Assembly: GCA_038246575.1 (NCBI GenBank)
Contig: JBBRVU010000070.1
Span: 1 to 18,776 of the forward strand
Reading direction: 5' to 3'
Source: JACCUZ01 sp038246575
GTDB taxonomy: Bacteria; Actinomycetota; Actinomycetes; JACCUZ01
DNA: 18,776 nucleotides
Numbering within the stretch: position 1 is the first letter of the stretch; the number at the start of each line of letters is the position of its first letter. A program made the translations under genes and the position numbers. Of the stretch, positions 12,634-18,776 are shown in pieces. Below the pieces are notes generated by a model. It was given only the letters and a program-made list of their open reading frames with translations, had not been told where the DNA came from and made no database searches.

Positions 12634-12699
12634 GAGCAGGCCTTCCTGCAGAGCGTACGAGGGCAGGTCCGCATCCTGCCCGACCCGGGCCACGCTGTG

Positions 12700-12736
12700 C
12701 GACAGCCCCCGTCCCTTGACGGGACGGGGGCTGTCG
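12700..12736 (-). terminator. strong stem-loop, probable terminator of the collagen-like gene
   Basis: A 16-bp perfect stem: C plus GACAGCCCCCGTCCC (12700-12715) pairs with GGGACGGGGGCTGTC plus G (12721-12736), with the 5-nt loop TTGAC. It begins about 20 nt after the collagen-like gene's stop in transcription order. No U-tract follows on either strand, which is usual for actinobacterial terminators. Confidence 0.85.
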
Positions 12737-12756
12737 TATCAGGTGTCGACGCGGTC

Positions 12757-13788
12757 TTACGGAGTCCGCGTGTAGACGCCGAACGGCTCGAAGTCGAAGA
12801 CCTCGCCGCCGATCCGCAGGGCATCCACGGCACCGGAGAACACGTGGTCGCGACCCTTGGCCACCGCGACGGTGTAGATGGTGGCCTCGTCACCGCCATC
12901 AGCCAGGTGCGCCTGGACATCGGCGTACGAGCAGGGCGATGCCGACTGCGTGCAGCCGGTGGCAACGCCGGCAGCGCCGGTCAGGAACCAGAAACCGGTG
13001 GCCGGGTCGGTGGCGTCGATGCTCGACCACTGGTTGGCAGCCGTGTTGTTCGGCACGAAGACCAGCGACGAGTAGTTGCTCGGCGTCGACGTCAGGTTGG
13101 GGTCGATCTCGAAGGTGATGCTCGGCATGTTGTAGGTGCCACGGCCGATGTTCTCGCCGGTCGTGAAGACCGAGAAGCCGACCCGGTCGACGGAGCTCAC
13201 CGTGCGGCCGACGAAGTCGACCTGGTTGCCGAAGGCGACCTTGTCGGAGTCGGCCCCCGTGCGGATGCCGAGGCTGCCATCGCCCAGCGGCGGGGCGACG
13301 CTGGCGCCGAACGCCTCCGAGGAGGGCCCGGAGCGCAGGGTCGCGTCGCCGTTGCCGATCACGTTGCGGTCGATGACCGACCAGTTCGGTCCCACGTAGC
13401 TGGCGTCCGAGCCCTTGTCGCCCTTCGAGCCCTTGTCGCCCTTCGAGCCCTTCTCGCCCTTCGCGCCATTCGCGCCATTCGCGCCCTTGTCACCATTGTC
13501 CCCTTGGGAACCCTTCGCGCCGGCCTCCCCCTTGGCGCCGGGAGCGCTCTCACCGGCGACGGGCCCTGACGAGGAACTGTGCTGCAGCGTCTCGACAGCC
13601 CGGTCGGTGAGGTCCTTGACGCGCAGGCTGCCGTCGCGGATGTCCTTGCTGCGCAGCGAGTTGTCCTTGACGTCCTTGCTGGTGACGAGATTCGCGGCGG
13701 TTGCCGACCCGCCACCGATGACAGCGACGACCAACACGGCGCCGACCACTGCCGGCAGACGACGTACGCGCATGAGTTTGTTGACCAT
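12757..13788 (-). CDS. secreted collagen-like protein
   Basis: A 343-aa protein. The signal peptide (about 1-32) is basic then hydrophobic (PAVVGAVLVVAVIGGG) with an AxA-type cleavage site (ATAA). Residues about 37-68 carry three ten-residue repeats of the form SKDVKDNSLR / SKDIRDGSLR / VKDLTDRAVE. A short linker leads to 15 uninterrupted Gly-X-Y triplets (84-128), rich in Lys, Asp and Glu, so charge-paired triple helix rather than Pro-based stability. A C-terminal, strand-rich domain of about 210 residues with two Cys (CTQSASPC) follows, of no family I recognise. It is likely an extracellular or surface trimer; function unknown. ATG 13788 follows GGGGAG at ten nt; an ATG five codons later is possible. 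It is followed by a strong hairpin. Confidence 0.85.
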   Translation of the reverse strand: MVNKLMRVRRLPAVVGAVLVVAVIGGGSATAANLVTSKDVKDNSLRSKDIRDGSLRVKDLTDRAVETLQHSSSSGPVAGESAPGAKGEAGAKGSQGDNGDKGANGANGAKGEKGSKGDKGSKGDKGSDASYVGPNWSVIDRNVIGNGDATLRSGPSSEAFGASVAPPLGDGSLGIRTGADSDKVAFGNQVDFVGRTVSSVDRVGFSVFTTGENIGRGTYNMPSITFEIDPNLTSTPSNYSSLVFVPNNTAANQWSSIDATDPATGFWFLTGAAGVATGCTQSASPCSYADVQAHLADGGDEATIYTVAVAKGRDHVFSGAVDALRIGGEVFDFEPFGVYTRTP

Positions 13789-14040
13789 GAAAATGGTTCT
13801 CCCCGTAGATGTTCTGCGCGGCGCGAGGTCCGCGCCACTGACCCGGCAGGCGACCAAATTCGCTAGCCGCACCGACACCGAGCGAGGGGAACCTACCTCC
13901 CAGATCTGGTGCCTTTGCACCAAGAAGCGCAATGGGCCGAAATACGGACCGTTCGGACCATCTCGGACTATCTGGATGGATCACCCCGACTGCCGCAATC
14001 TTCACGGACGGTCTTCTACCCGTGACCCCGGGTAACTGGC
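13789..14040. promoter_or_regulatory. 252-bp leader/promoter region of the collagen-like gene
   Basis: There is no gene here. It is less GC-rich than its surroundings. It holds three direct copies of CGGACC/CGGACC/CGGACT at 13945, 13954 and 13964 (about one helical turn apart) and an inverted repeat TGGTGC-CTTT-GCACCA (13907-13922). The SD GGGGAG of the collagen-like gene lies at its left end. I cannot pick a convincing -35/-10 pair. Confidence 0.5.
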
Positions 14041-14523
14041 TCAGCCGGCCGCCGGGCCCATCCCGGCGAGCAGCTCACGGGCGTTGTCGGCCTCGGCCCA
14101 GACGCAGCGCACCTCGTAGCCGCTGGCGACGATCTTGCTGCGCGAGGTGAAGTCGCGCTTGCCCCCGGAGAGGGCATGCCCGACGAAGCCGAAGATCGCG
14201 CCGAACGCGGAGCCGTAGATCACCGCGGAAATCACCAACCCGAAGACGTTCGTCTCGTCGGCCGCGAACAACGAGAGCAACACCCCGACGAACAGGCCGA
14301 ACCACGCCCCAGTGGCGGCACCGGCCATGGCGGCCCGCCCGCGGGTGAGGCGACCCAGGACGTTCTCGACCATCCGCAGGTCCGAGCCCACGATGCTCAC
14401 GTGCTGCACCGGGAACTCATTGTCGGAGAGGTAGTCGACGGCCCGCTGCGCTTCGACGTAGGTGTCGTACGACCCGATCACCTGGCCACGGGGGATGTCG
14501 GAGTACTGCTCGTGGAGCGACAT
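14041..14523 (-). CDS. YflT-like general stress protein with two TM segments
   Basis: A 160-aa protein. The N-terminal part (about 14-50; VIGSYDTYVEAQRAVDYLSD ... HVSIVGSDLR) matches the heat-induced stress protein YflT domain seen in Bacillus general stress protein 17M and many actinobacterial relatives. It is followed by two glycine-rich hydrophobic helices (about 66-87 and 93-116), then a short soluble tail (FTSRSKIVASGYEVRCVWAEADNA). It is probably an inner-membrane stress protein of unknown mechanism. ATG 14523 (MSLHEQ) is the likely start; ATG 14532 is an alternative three codons upstream. It lies 32 nt after the DUF2332 stop, so it may be co-transcribed with the acyl-CoA dehydrogenase unit. 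Confidence 0.82.
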   Translation of the reverse strand: MSLHEQYSDIPRGQVIGSYDTYVEAQRAVDYLSDNEFPVQHVSIVGSDLRMVENVLGRLTRGRAAMAGAATGAWFGLFVGVLLSLFAADETNVFGLVISAVIYGSAFGAIFGFVGHALSGGKRDFTSRSKIVASGYEVRCVWAEADNARELLAGMGPAAG

Positions 14524-14555
14524 GCTGTCCATCCTGGCCCACCCGGGACCAAGAA

Positions 14556-15629
14556 TCACGTCCAGGTGGTCGGAAGCCCGTGGGCTGCTGCGGTCCCGAG
14601 CCGGCGGTCCATCCCGCCCGGCCAGGTCCGCAGGCGCACCCCGAAGCGATAGTCCCTCCAGTCGATCGGCCTATCGGGCTCCATGAACAGGTGCGCGAAG
14701 GGCGCGTCAGGTGTGGCCGCCCGACCGAGCCGCTCGATGTGCCCGGTGGCCGCCGCCTGCTCCTCGACGGGCAGGTACTGCCACATCACCGAGTGCCACA
14801 GCACGGTGGTGCGTCCGGTCTCGAGCTGCACGTCGCGCAGGAAGTCGGCCGCACCCTGCCGCCGGACCGGCACCGGATGGACAGCAGCCAGGGTGAGCGC
14901 CCCCCGTAGCCGCTCGATGCGCGCCAGCTGGTCCGGCCAGACGTACGACGTGAGCCGCAGCCGCCCCTCGGTCGTCCTGGGGTCGAGCGGCGCGAGGTCA
15001 CAGCCCAGCCGTTGCACGACCTCGATCGTCGCCGTCGCGGGCGTCGACCCGGCCCAACCGTTGGCGAGGACGACCGGTGAGTCGGGGGGACCGACCGAGG
15101 TCCCGTCGACCGCATCGATGCGGAACTGGTCTGCGAGGAGGTTCAGCCCGGCGCTCGCGCCGATCTCGAGCAGCCGGATCGGTCCGGGCACCTCGGCGAG
15201 CAGACGGTGCAGCCCGCCCACGAGAGCGCTCGCCCGCCCGACCTCGTTGGTCTGGGGGGCCTGCCCGAGGAGAGCACGCAGGGCCGCCTCGTGCTCGACG
15301 AGCACCGCACGTAGCACCGGCCACGCACCCGAGGCACCGGCCGTGCCGCCCACCGAGGGGTAGAACGTCGCGAGCTCGGGTGCCTGCCGCTCGAGGACCA
15401 GTCGATGCACTCCGCCCATCAGGCGCATGCCGAGCGCGTCCGCGTGCACGTCCCCGTCGTACCCGGCAAGCAGGTCGGCGGCCGGACCGCCGCCATCGAC
15501 GTCGTCGGCGACCTGCGCGAGCAGCTCGGCGTAGAGCGGAGAGCCGAGGTCGGCACAGGCCCGCGCCTGGGACCGGCAGTGCTCGACCACGAGCCGGGAC
15601 CGATCATCCGCGCTGTCAGCTCGCGTCAT
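14556..15629 (-). CDS. DUF2332 family protein
   Basis: A 357-aa protein matching DUF2332 in length and landmarks: an N-terminal helical region (SPLYAELLAQVADD), PSVGG near 91-95, TNEVGRASAL, and LLEIGASAGLNLLADQF (about 153-169). The last resembles the SAM-binding Gly-rich loop of class I methyltransferases, although the family has no assigned reaction that I know of. The later segments VLWHSVMWQYLP and WPGGMDRRLG are also typical. Its ATG overlaps the stop of the acyl-CoA dehydrogenase (ATGA), so the genes are translationally coupled. The very long open frame upstream is antisense/out-of-frame to the dehydrogenase and is rejected. Confidence 0.9.
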   Translation of the reverse strand: MTRADSADDRSRLVVEHCRSQARACADLGSPLYAELLAQVADDVDGGGPAADLLAGYDGDVHADALGMRLMGGVHRLVLERQAPELATFYPSVGGTAGASGAWPVLRAVLVEHEAALRALLGQAPQTNEVGRASALVGGLHRLLAEVPGPIRLLEIGASAGLNLLADQFRIDAVDGTSVGPPDSPVVLANGWAGSTPATATIEVVQRLGCDLAPLDPRTTEGRLRLTSYVWPDQLARIERLRGALTLAAVHPVPVRRQGAADFLRDVQLETGRTTVLWHSVMWQYLPVEEQAAATGHIERLGRAATPDAPFAHLFMEPDRPIDWRDYRFGVRLRTWPGGMDRRLGTAAAHGLPTTWT

Positions 15630-16822
15630 CGGCGGACGGCGTACTCCTCCAGAAGGCGCCGACCGATGATCATCTTCTGGATGTCGGACGTCCCCTCGCC
15701 GATCAGCAGCATCGGCGCCTCGCGGTAGAGCCGCTCGATCTCGTACTCCTTGGAGTAGCCGTAGCCGCCGTGGATGCGGAAGGAGTCCTCGACGACCTCC
15801 TTGCAGTACTCGCTCGCGAGGTACTTGGCCATCCCGGCCTCGACGTCGTTGCGCTCCCCCGCGTCCTTCTTGCGCGCGGCCATCACCATCATCGCGTGCG
15901 CGGCCTCGACCTTGGTCGCCATCTCCGCGAGGCGAAACTGCACCGCCTGGTGCTGCGCGATGGGCTTGCCGAACGTCTCGCGCTGCTGGGCGTATGCGAT
16001 GCCGAGCTCGAACGCGCGCTGGGCAACACCGCAGCCGCGGGCGGCGACGTTCACGCGACCCACCTCGACGCCATCCATCATCTGGTAGAAGCCCTGGCCC
16101 GTCTCGCCGCCGAGCGCTCGCGTCGCAGGCACCCGGAGACCGTCGAAGACGGCCTCGGTGGAGTCGACGCCCTTGTAGCCCATCTTCTCGATCTTCCCGG
16201 GGATGGTCAGGCCCGGTGCAACCTCGCCGAACCCGGGCTCCTTCTCGACGAGGAAGGTCGTCATGTTCCGGTACGGCGTCGCCCCGCCGTCGTCGGTCTT
16301 CACCAGAACGGCCAACAGGTTCGAGGTTCCGCCGTTGGTGATCCACATCTTCTGCCCGGTGAGCACGAAGTCGTCGCCGTCGCGGACGGCCTTCGTGCTG
16401 ATCGCGCTGACGTCGGACCCGAGCCCCGGCTCGGACATCGAGAACGAGCCACGCACCTCGCCGGTGGCCATCCGCGGGAGCAGCGACGCGCGCTGCTCGT
16501 CGGTGCCGTGCTGCTGGAGCAGGTAGGCGACGATGAAGTGGGTGTTGATGATGCCGCTGACGCTCATCCAGCCGCGAGCGATCTCCTCGACAACCAGCGC
16601 GTACGTCAGCAGCGACTCGCCGAGGCCGCCGTGCTCCTCGGGGATCATGAGGCCGAACAGGCCCATCTCCTTCATGCCCTCGACGATGTCGCTGGGATAC
16701 GTGTCGTCGCGCTCGAGCTGCCCGACGTGCGGCAGGATCTCCTTGTCCACGAAACCCCGCACGGTCTTGACGATCTCCTGCTGGACGTCGGTGAGACCTT
16801 CGGTCTGGGCGAGACGACCCAT
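15626..16822 (-). CDS. acyl-CoA dehydrogenase
   Basis: A 398-aa FAD-dependent acyl-CoA dehydrogenase of full family length. FSMSEPGLGSD (about 127-137) is the first family signature and HGGYGYSKEYEIERLYRE (351-368) the second. The catalytic base is Glu376 in IGEGTSDIQ, the position used by short- and medium-chain enzymes. The substrate is probably a short or branched acyl-CoA in amino-acid or fatty-acid breakdown; electrons would pass to an ETF. It resembles FadE19-type enzymes (inference from memory). The ATG at 16822 has GAAGGAG eight nt upstream. The stop overlaps DUF2332. A MaoC hydratase that could act on its product lies 3 kb downstream in the same direction. Confidence 0.95.
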   Translation of the reverse strand: MGRLAQTEGLTDVQQEIVKTVRGFVDKEILPHVGQLERDDTYPSDIVEGMKEMGLFGLMIPEEHGGLGESLLTYALVVEEIARGWMSVSGIINTHFIVAYLLQQHGTDEQRASLLPRMATGEVRGSFSMSEPGLGSDVSAISTKAVRDGDDFVLTGQKMWITNGGTSNLLAVLVKTDDGGATPYRNMTTFLVEKEPGFGEVAPGLTIPGKIEKMGYKGVDSTEAVFDGLRVPATRALGGETGQGFYQMMDGVEVGRVNVAARGCGVAQRAFELGIAYAQQRETFGKPIAQHQAVQFRLAEMATKVEAAHAMMVMAARKKDAGERNDVEAGMAKYLASEYCKEVVEDSFRIHGGYGYSKEYEIERLYREAPMLLIGEGTSDIQKMIIGRRLLEEYAVRR

Positions 16823-17019
16823 GGCGCGGACTCCTTCGCGGGCAGAGCACAGCTGCGGATTTTGTTACCGACGAGTATGCCGTGAGCCGGTCAGGTGCAG
16901 GTGCGGACCTCGGAGGCCACCGGCGCGACCATCACCGCCAATGGCCGCCCGACCCAGCGACAGTGTGCCTTGATCGGCCAGGCCGCCGTGATCTTGGTGC
17001 GCCAGGACTCGGCAAGAGG
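16823..17019. other. unassigned region between the acyl-CoA dehydrogenase start and the broken transporter
   Basis: The first 60 bp hold the leader of the dehydrogenase gene, including an A/T-rich patch (ATTTTGTTAC, 16859-16868) that may contain its promoter. From about 16890 a plus-strand frame reads GRPTQRQCALIGQAAVILV, which faintly recalls a TetR first helix but has no recognition helix after it. I make no gene call. Confidence 0.35.
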
Positions 17020-17977
17020 TGAACGTGGCGAGCGTCGGTTCTGCCGTCCGGGAGAGCGGGACGTATCGGGGACTGGGCCTACGCGACCGCCGTCGACGTC
17101 TGGTCGTACGGAGTCGGCGGCGCCTCGGCCGTCGGCATCTGGGGAACGATCCGGTTGGCGATGATGACTGTCGCCGCGCTGGTCCTCGCGGCCGCCGCGG
17201 TTGTCGAGTTCGACGGACCCGTCGCGGCGGTGAAGGAGCTGACAGCCGCCAACGGGGTCGGCAGCACACTCGAGAGCCTCGCATTCTTCGCCGGCCCGGC
17301 CATCGCCGGATTCCTGCCGGCCGTGGCCGACGTCGCGACCGTCTGCACGCTCAACGCGGCGACCTTCCTGCTTTCCGCAGTGCTTGTCCTGGGGATCAAG
17401 GTCGCCCGCACGCCTGGGACCACCGATCCCGATCCCAGCGCCGACAGAACGGACGGCACCGAGACGAAGCCCAACTTCCTCGCCGAGGCGATGGAGGGCT
17501 TCCGCGTGATCTGGCGCAGCCGCGACCTGCGGCTGGTGATGGCGATCTACTGCGCGCAGACCGTCGTCGCCGGTGCGTCCCTGGTGTTCGTCCGCTGCCG
17601 CCTTCATCGCCATGGCCATCATCGGGCGGCCAACCCGATCGGGGACGTCAACGCCGCGACGGTCATCCAGCGAATCACGCCCGACGCCGTGCTCGGGCGC
17701 GTGTTCGGCGCCCTCGAGGGCGTCCTGATCCCGACGATGGCGCTCGGTGCGCTCGCGATGCCGCTGCTCATCGCCGGCCCTGTGGGAGTCACGCCGCTGA
17801 GCGGCGACGTACCAGGACCGCCCGCTGAGCACGATGGGGCCGGCAGCTGTCACAGCCGAAACCGGCAGCGTGCTGCACGCACTCGAGCGGGACGACTTCC
17901 TGGCGGCGATGTCCGGTGACCTCGAGCTGATGACCCGGACCGAGTCACTGGCCGCCCGTCGGATCCCGACGACCTGA
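17020..17977 (+). pseudogene. decayed MFS transporter with C-terminal cyclic-nucleotide-binding domain
   Basis: From 17023 a frame without a credible start reads IGDWAYATAVDVWSYGVGG, like the first TM helix of an MFS exporter. It jumps at GTIRLAMMTVAAL and again at GPVAAVKELTAANGVGSTLE, where I would expect more TM helices. GFRVIWRSRDLRLVMAIY and VVAGASLVF follow. The frame then shifts for about 30 nt (AAAFIAMAIIG, from 17594) and returns at ANPIGDVNAATVIQRI and GRVFGALEGVLI. After PLLIAGPVG it shifts again, and the last piece (17849-17977) reads VLHALERDDFLAAMSG, the end of a cNMP-binding domain. Intact relatives as I recall have about 12 TM helices and 600 or more residues; only about 320 codons remain. 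An expressed fragment from ATG 17155 cannot be excluded. Confidence 0.78.
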
Positions 17978-18007
17978 CGCGAGTCAGCCCCTCGGGCCAC
18001 GCTGTTT

Positions 18008-18020
18008 GGCACACTGTGCC
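18008..18020 (+). promoter_or_regulatory. 13-bp inverted repeat directly before the phosphoesterase start
   Basis: GGCACA-C-TGTGCC is a perfect inverted repeat with a one-base centre, ending one base before the ATG. No SD is present. It could be an operator overlapping a leaderless transcription start, with CACACT as a poor -10. Confidence 0.4.
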
Positions 18021-18021
18021 G

Positions 18022-18776
18022 ATGCCCCGCCGCCTGCTGCTGCTCGCCGTCCTGCCGCTGGTGGTCAGCATGCTCGGCGTGGTGGCCCCGGCTGCGGTCG
18101 CCGAGCCCACGCGCTATCCGTGCGGCTGGCGGGAGCAAGCGCCGCGCACCTACGACTCCGTCGTGTGGATCGTGCTGGAGAATCATTCGTACGCCGACCT
18201 CATCGGCCCGGCCGGCTCACCCGCGCGGACCACGTCGCCCTACCTCAACGAGCTGGCGGACTCCTGCGGCCTCGCGACGAGCTCCTGGGCGATCCGGCAC
18301 CCCTCGCTGCCCAACTACCTGGCAATGGTGTCAGGCAAGACGGGAGGCGTTCGCGACAGCTGCACTCCGGCGCAGTGCCCGCAGAGCCGTCGGACGGTGT
18401 TCGACCAGGTGCGTGCGAAGGGGAAGGATTGGCGCGTCTTCGCCGAGTCCATGTCGCGACCGTGCCAGAAGCGCAACGCCGGCACGTACGTCGCCCGGCA
18501 CAATCCGCCGACCTACTTCGGCATCCGCGGCTGCAAACGCCGGGACCTCCCGATGGGCACCGCCACGGAGGGGCCGCTGATGGACGCGGTCGCCGCCGGC
18601 CGGCTGCCGGCGCTGACCCTGGTGATCCCGAACCAGTGCAACAACGGTCACGACTGCCCGATCTCGACCGGGGACCGGTGGCTGTCGACCATGGTCCCGC
18701 GCATCCTGGCCGGCCCGGACTACGCCGAGGGCCGGACCGCCGTCTTCGTCACCTGGGACGAGGGCGAGGGTGGCCA
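18022..18776 (+). CDS. secreted phosphoesterase (alkaline phosphatase superfamily), 3' end outside window
   Basis: 251 codons are visible and the frame is open at the right edge. A signal peptide (RR then LLLLAVLPLVVSMLGVVAP, cleavage near AVA-EP, about 27/28) indicates export. The mature part has VVWIVLENHSYADLIG (Glu53-Asn54, metal-binding start of the phosphoesterase/phospholipase C-like family), the HPSLPNYLAMVSG stretch (93-105), several Cys likely forming disulfides, and VFVTWDEGEGG near the edge, where family members place further metal ligands. Possible activities are acid phosphatase or phospholipase C; the sequence does not decide. There is no SD before the ATG. It lies 44 bp downstream of the broken transporter. 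Confidence 0.9.
   Translation, partial: MPRRLLLLAVLPLVVSMLGVVAPAAVAEPTRYPCGWREQAPRTYDSVVWIVLENHSYADLIGPAGSPARTTSPYLNELADSCGLATSSWAIRHPSLPNYLAMVSGKTGGVRDSCTPAQCPQSRRTVFDQVRAKGKDWRVFAESMSRPCQKRNAGTYVARHNPPTYFGIRGCKRRDLPMGTATEGPLMDAVAAGRLPALTLVIPNQCNNGHDCPISTGDRWLSTMVPRILAGPDYAEGRTAVFVTWDEGEGG

Noticed and set aside
13400..13540. Repeat-rich stretch considered as a CRISPR array or minisatellite locus
   Set aside because: It is the 9- and 18-bp periodic coding sequence of the Gly-X-Y triplets, without spacers.
11959..13569. 536-aa plus-strand open frame opposite MaoC and the collagen-like gene
   Set aside because: Antisense to recognisable proteins; its ending (ALVALRAL repeats) is the mirror of the Gly-X-Y coding repeat.
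15077..16885. 602-aa plus-strand open frame opposite the acyl-CoA dehydrogenase
   Set aside because: Antisense to a full-length dehydrogenase with both family signatures and an SD.
16891..18186. 431-aa minus-strand open frame opposite the decayed transporter
   Set aside because: Low-complexity His/Arg/Gly/Asp composition and no domain; the plus strand carries recognisable MFS segments.

Overview
The window is very GC-rich, densely packed bacterial chromosome. Most codons end in G or C, GTG starts are common, and several starts lack a Shine-Dalgarno (SD) sequence but have a TAnnnT box 6-8 nt upstream. These traits and the gene content (DUF3107, DUF6758, DUF2332, a MiaE-like ferritin-fold protein, a soj-like ParA with a zinc-ribbon partner) point to an actinomycete. 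The block TetR - DUF3107 - ferritin-like - DEAD-box helicase - ParA resembles, from memory, the M. tuberculosis Rv3208-Rv3213c neighbourhood. The genus cannot be fixed from the sequence; a Propionibacteriales/Nocardioides-like organism is a guess.

Layout. 1-2.3 kb: the 3' end of a GntR/FadR-type regulator meets a convergent two-gene unit (unknown 295-aa protein, then an alpha/beta hydrolase, joined by an ATGA overlap). 2.3-5.7 kb: a TetR regulator, DUF3107, a convergent ferritin-fold protein and a DEAD-box RNA helicase with an RG-rich tail and an apparent CTG start. 5.75-6.8 kb: ParA-like ATPase coupled by a GTGA overlap to a small zinc-ribbon protein. 6.87-7.7 kb: a second alpha/beta hydrolase. 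7.7-10.8 kb: a tight minus-strand unit, DUF6758 - PHP phosphoesterase - MarC membrane protein - RecB-like Fe-S nuclease. 10.9-12.1 kb: small one-TM protein with a Glu/Arg repeat tail, divergent Nudix hydrolase, PH-like membrane protein. 12.1-16.8 kb: minus-strand genes for acyl-CoA dehydrogenase, DUF2332, a YflT-like stress protein, a secreted collagen-like protein and a MaoC-type hydratase. 16.9-18.0 kb: remains of an MFS/cyclic-nucleotide-binding transporter, broken by deletions and frame changes. 18.0 kb to the end: a secreted phosphoesterase cut by the window edge.

Most of this is core actinobacterial housekeeping (RNA metabolism, nucleotide and acyl-CoA chemistry, membrane and stress proteins). 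I see no CRISPR array, insertion sequence, tRNA, rRNA or recognisable defence island. The less ordinary items are the CTG start, the repeated leaderless-promoter pattern, stop-codon palindromes at two convergent junctions, the collagen-like protein with its upstream repeats, the coupled ParA/zinc-ribbon pair and the decayed transporter.
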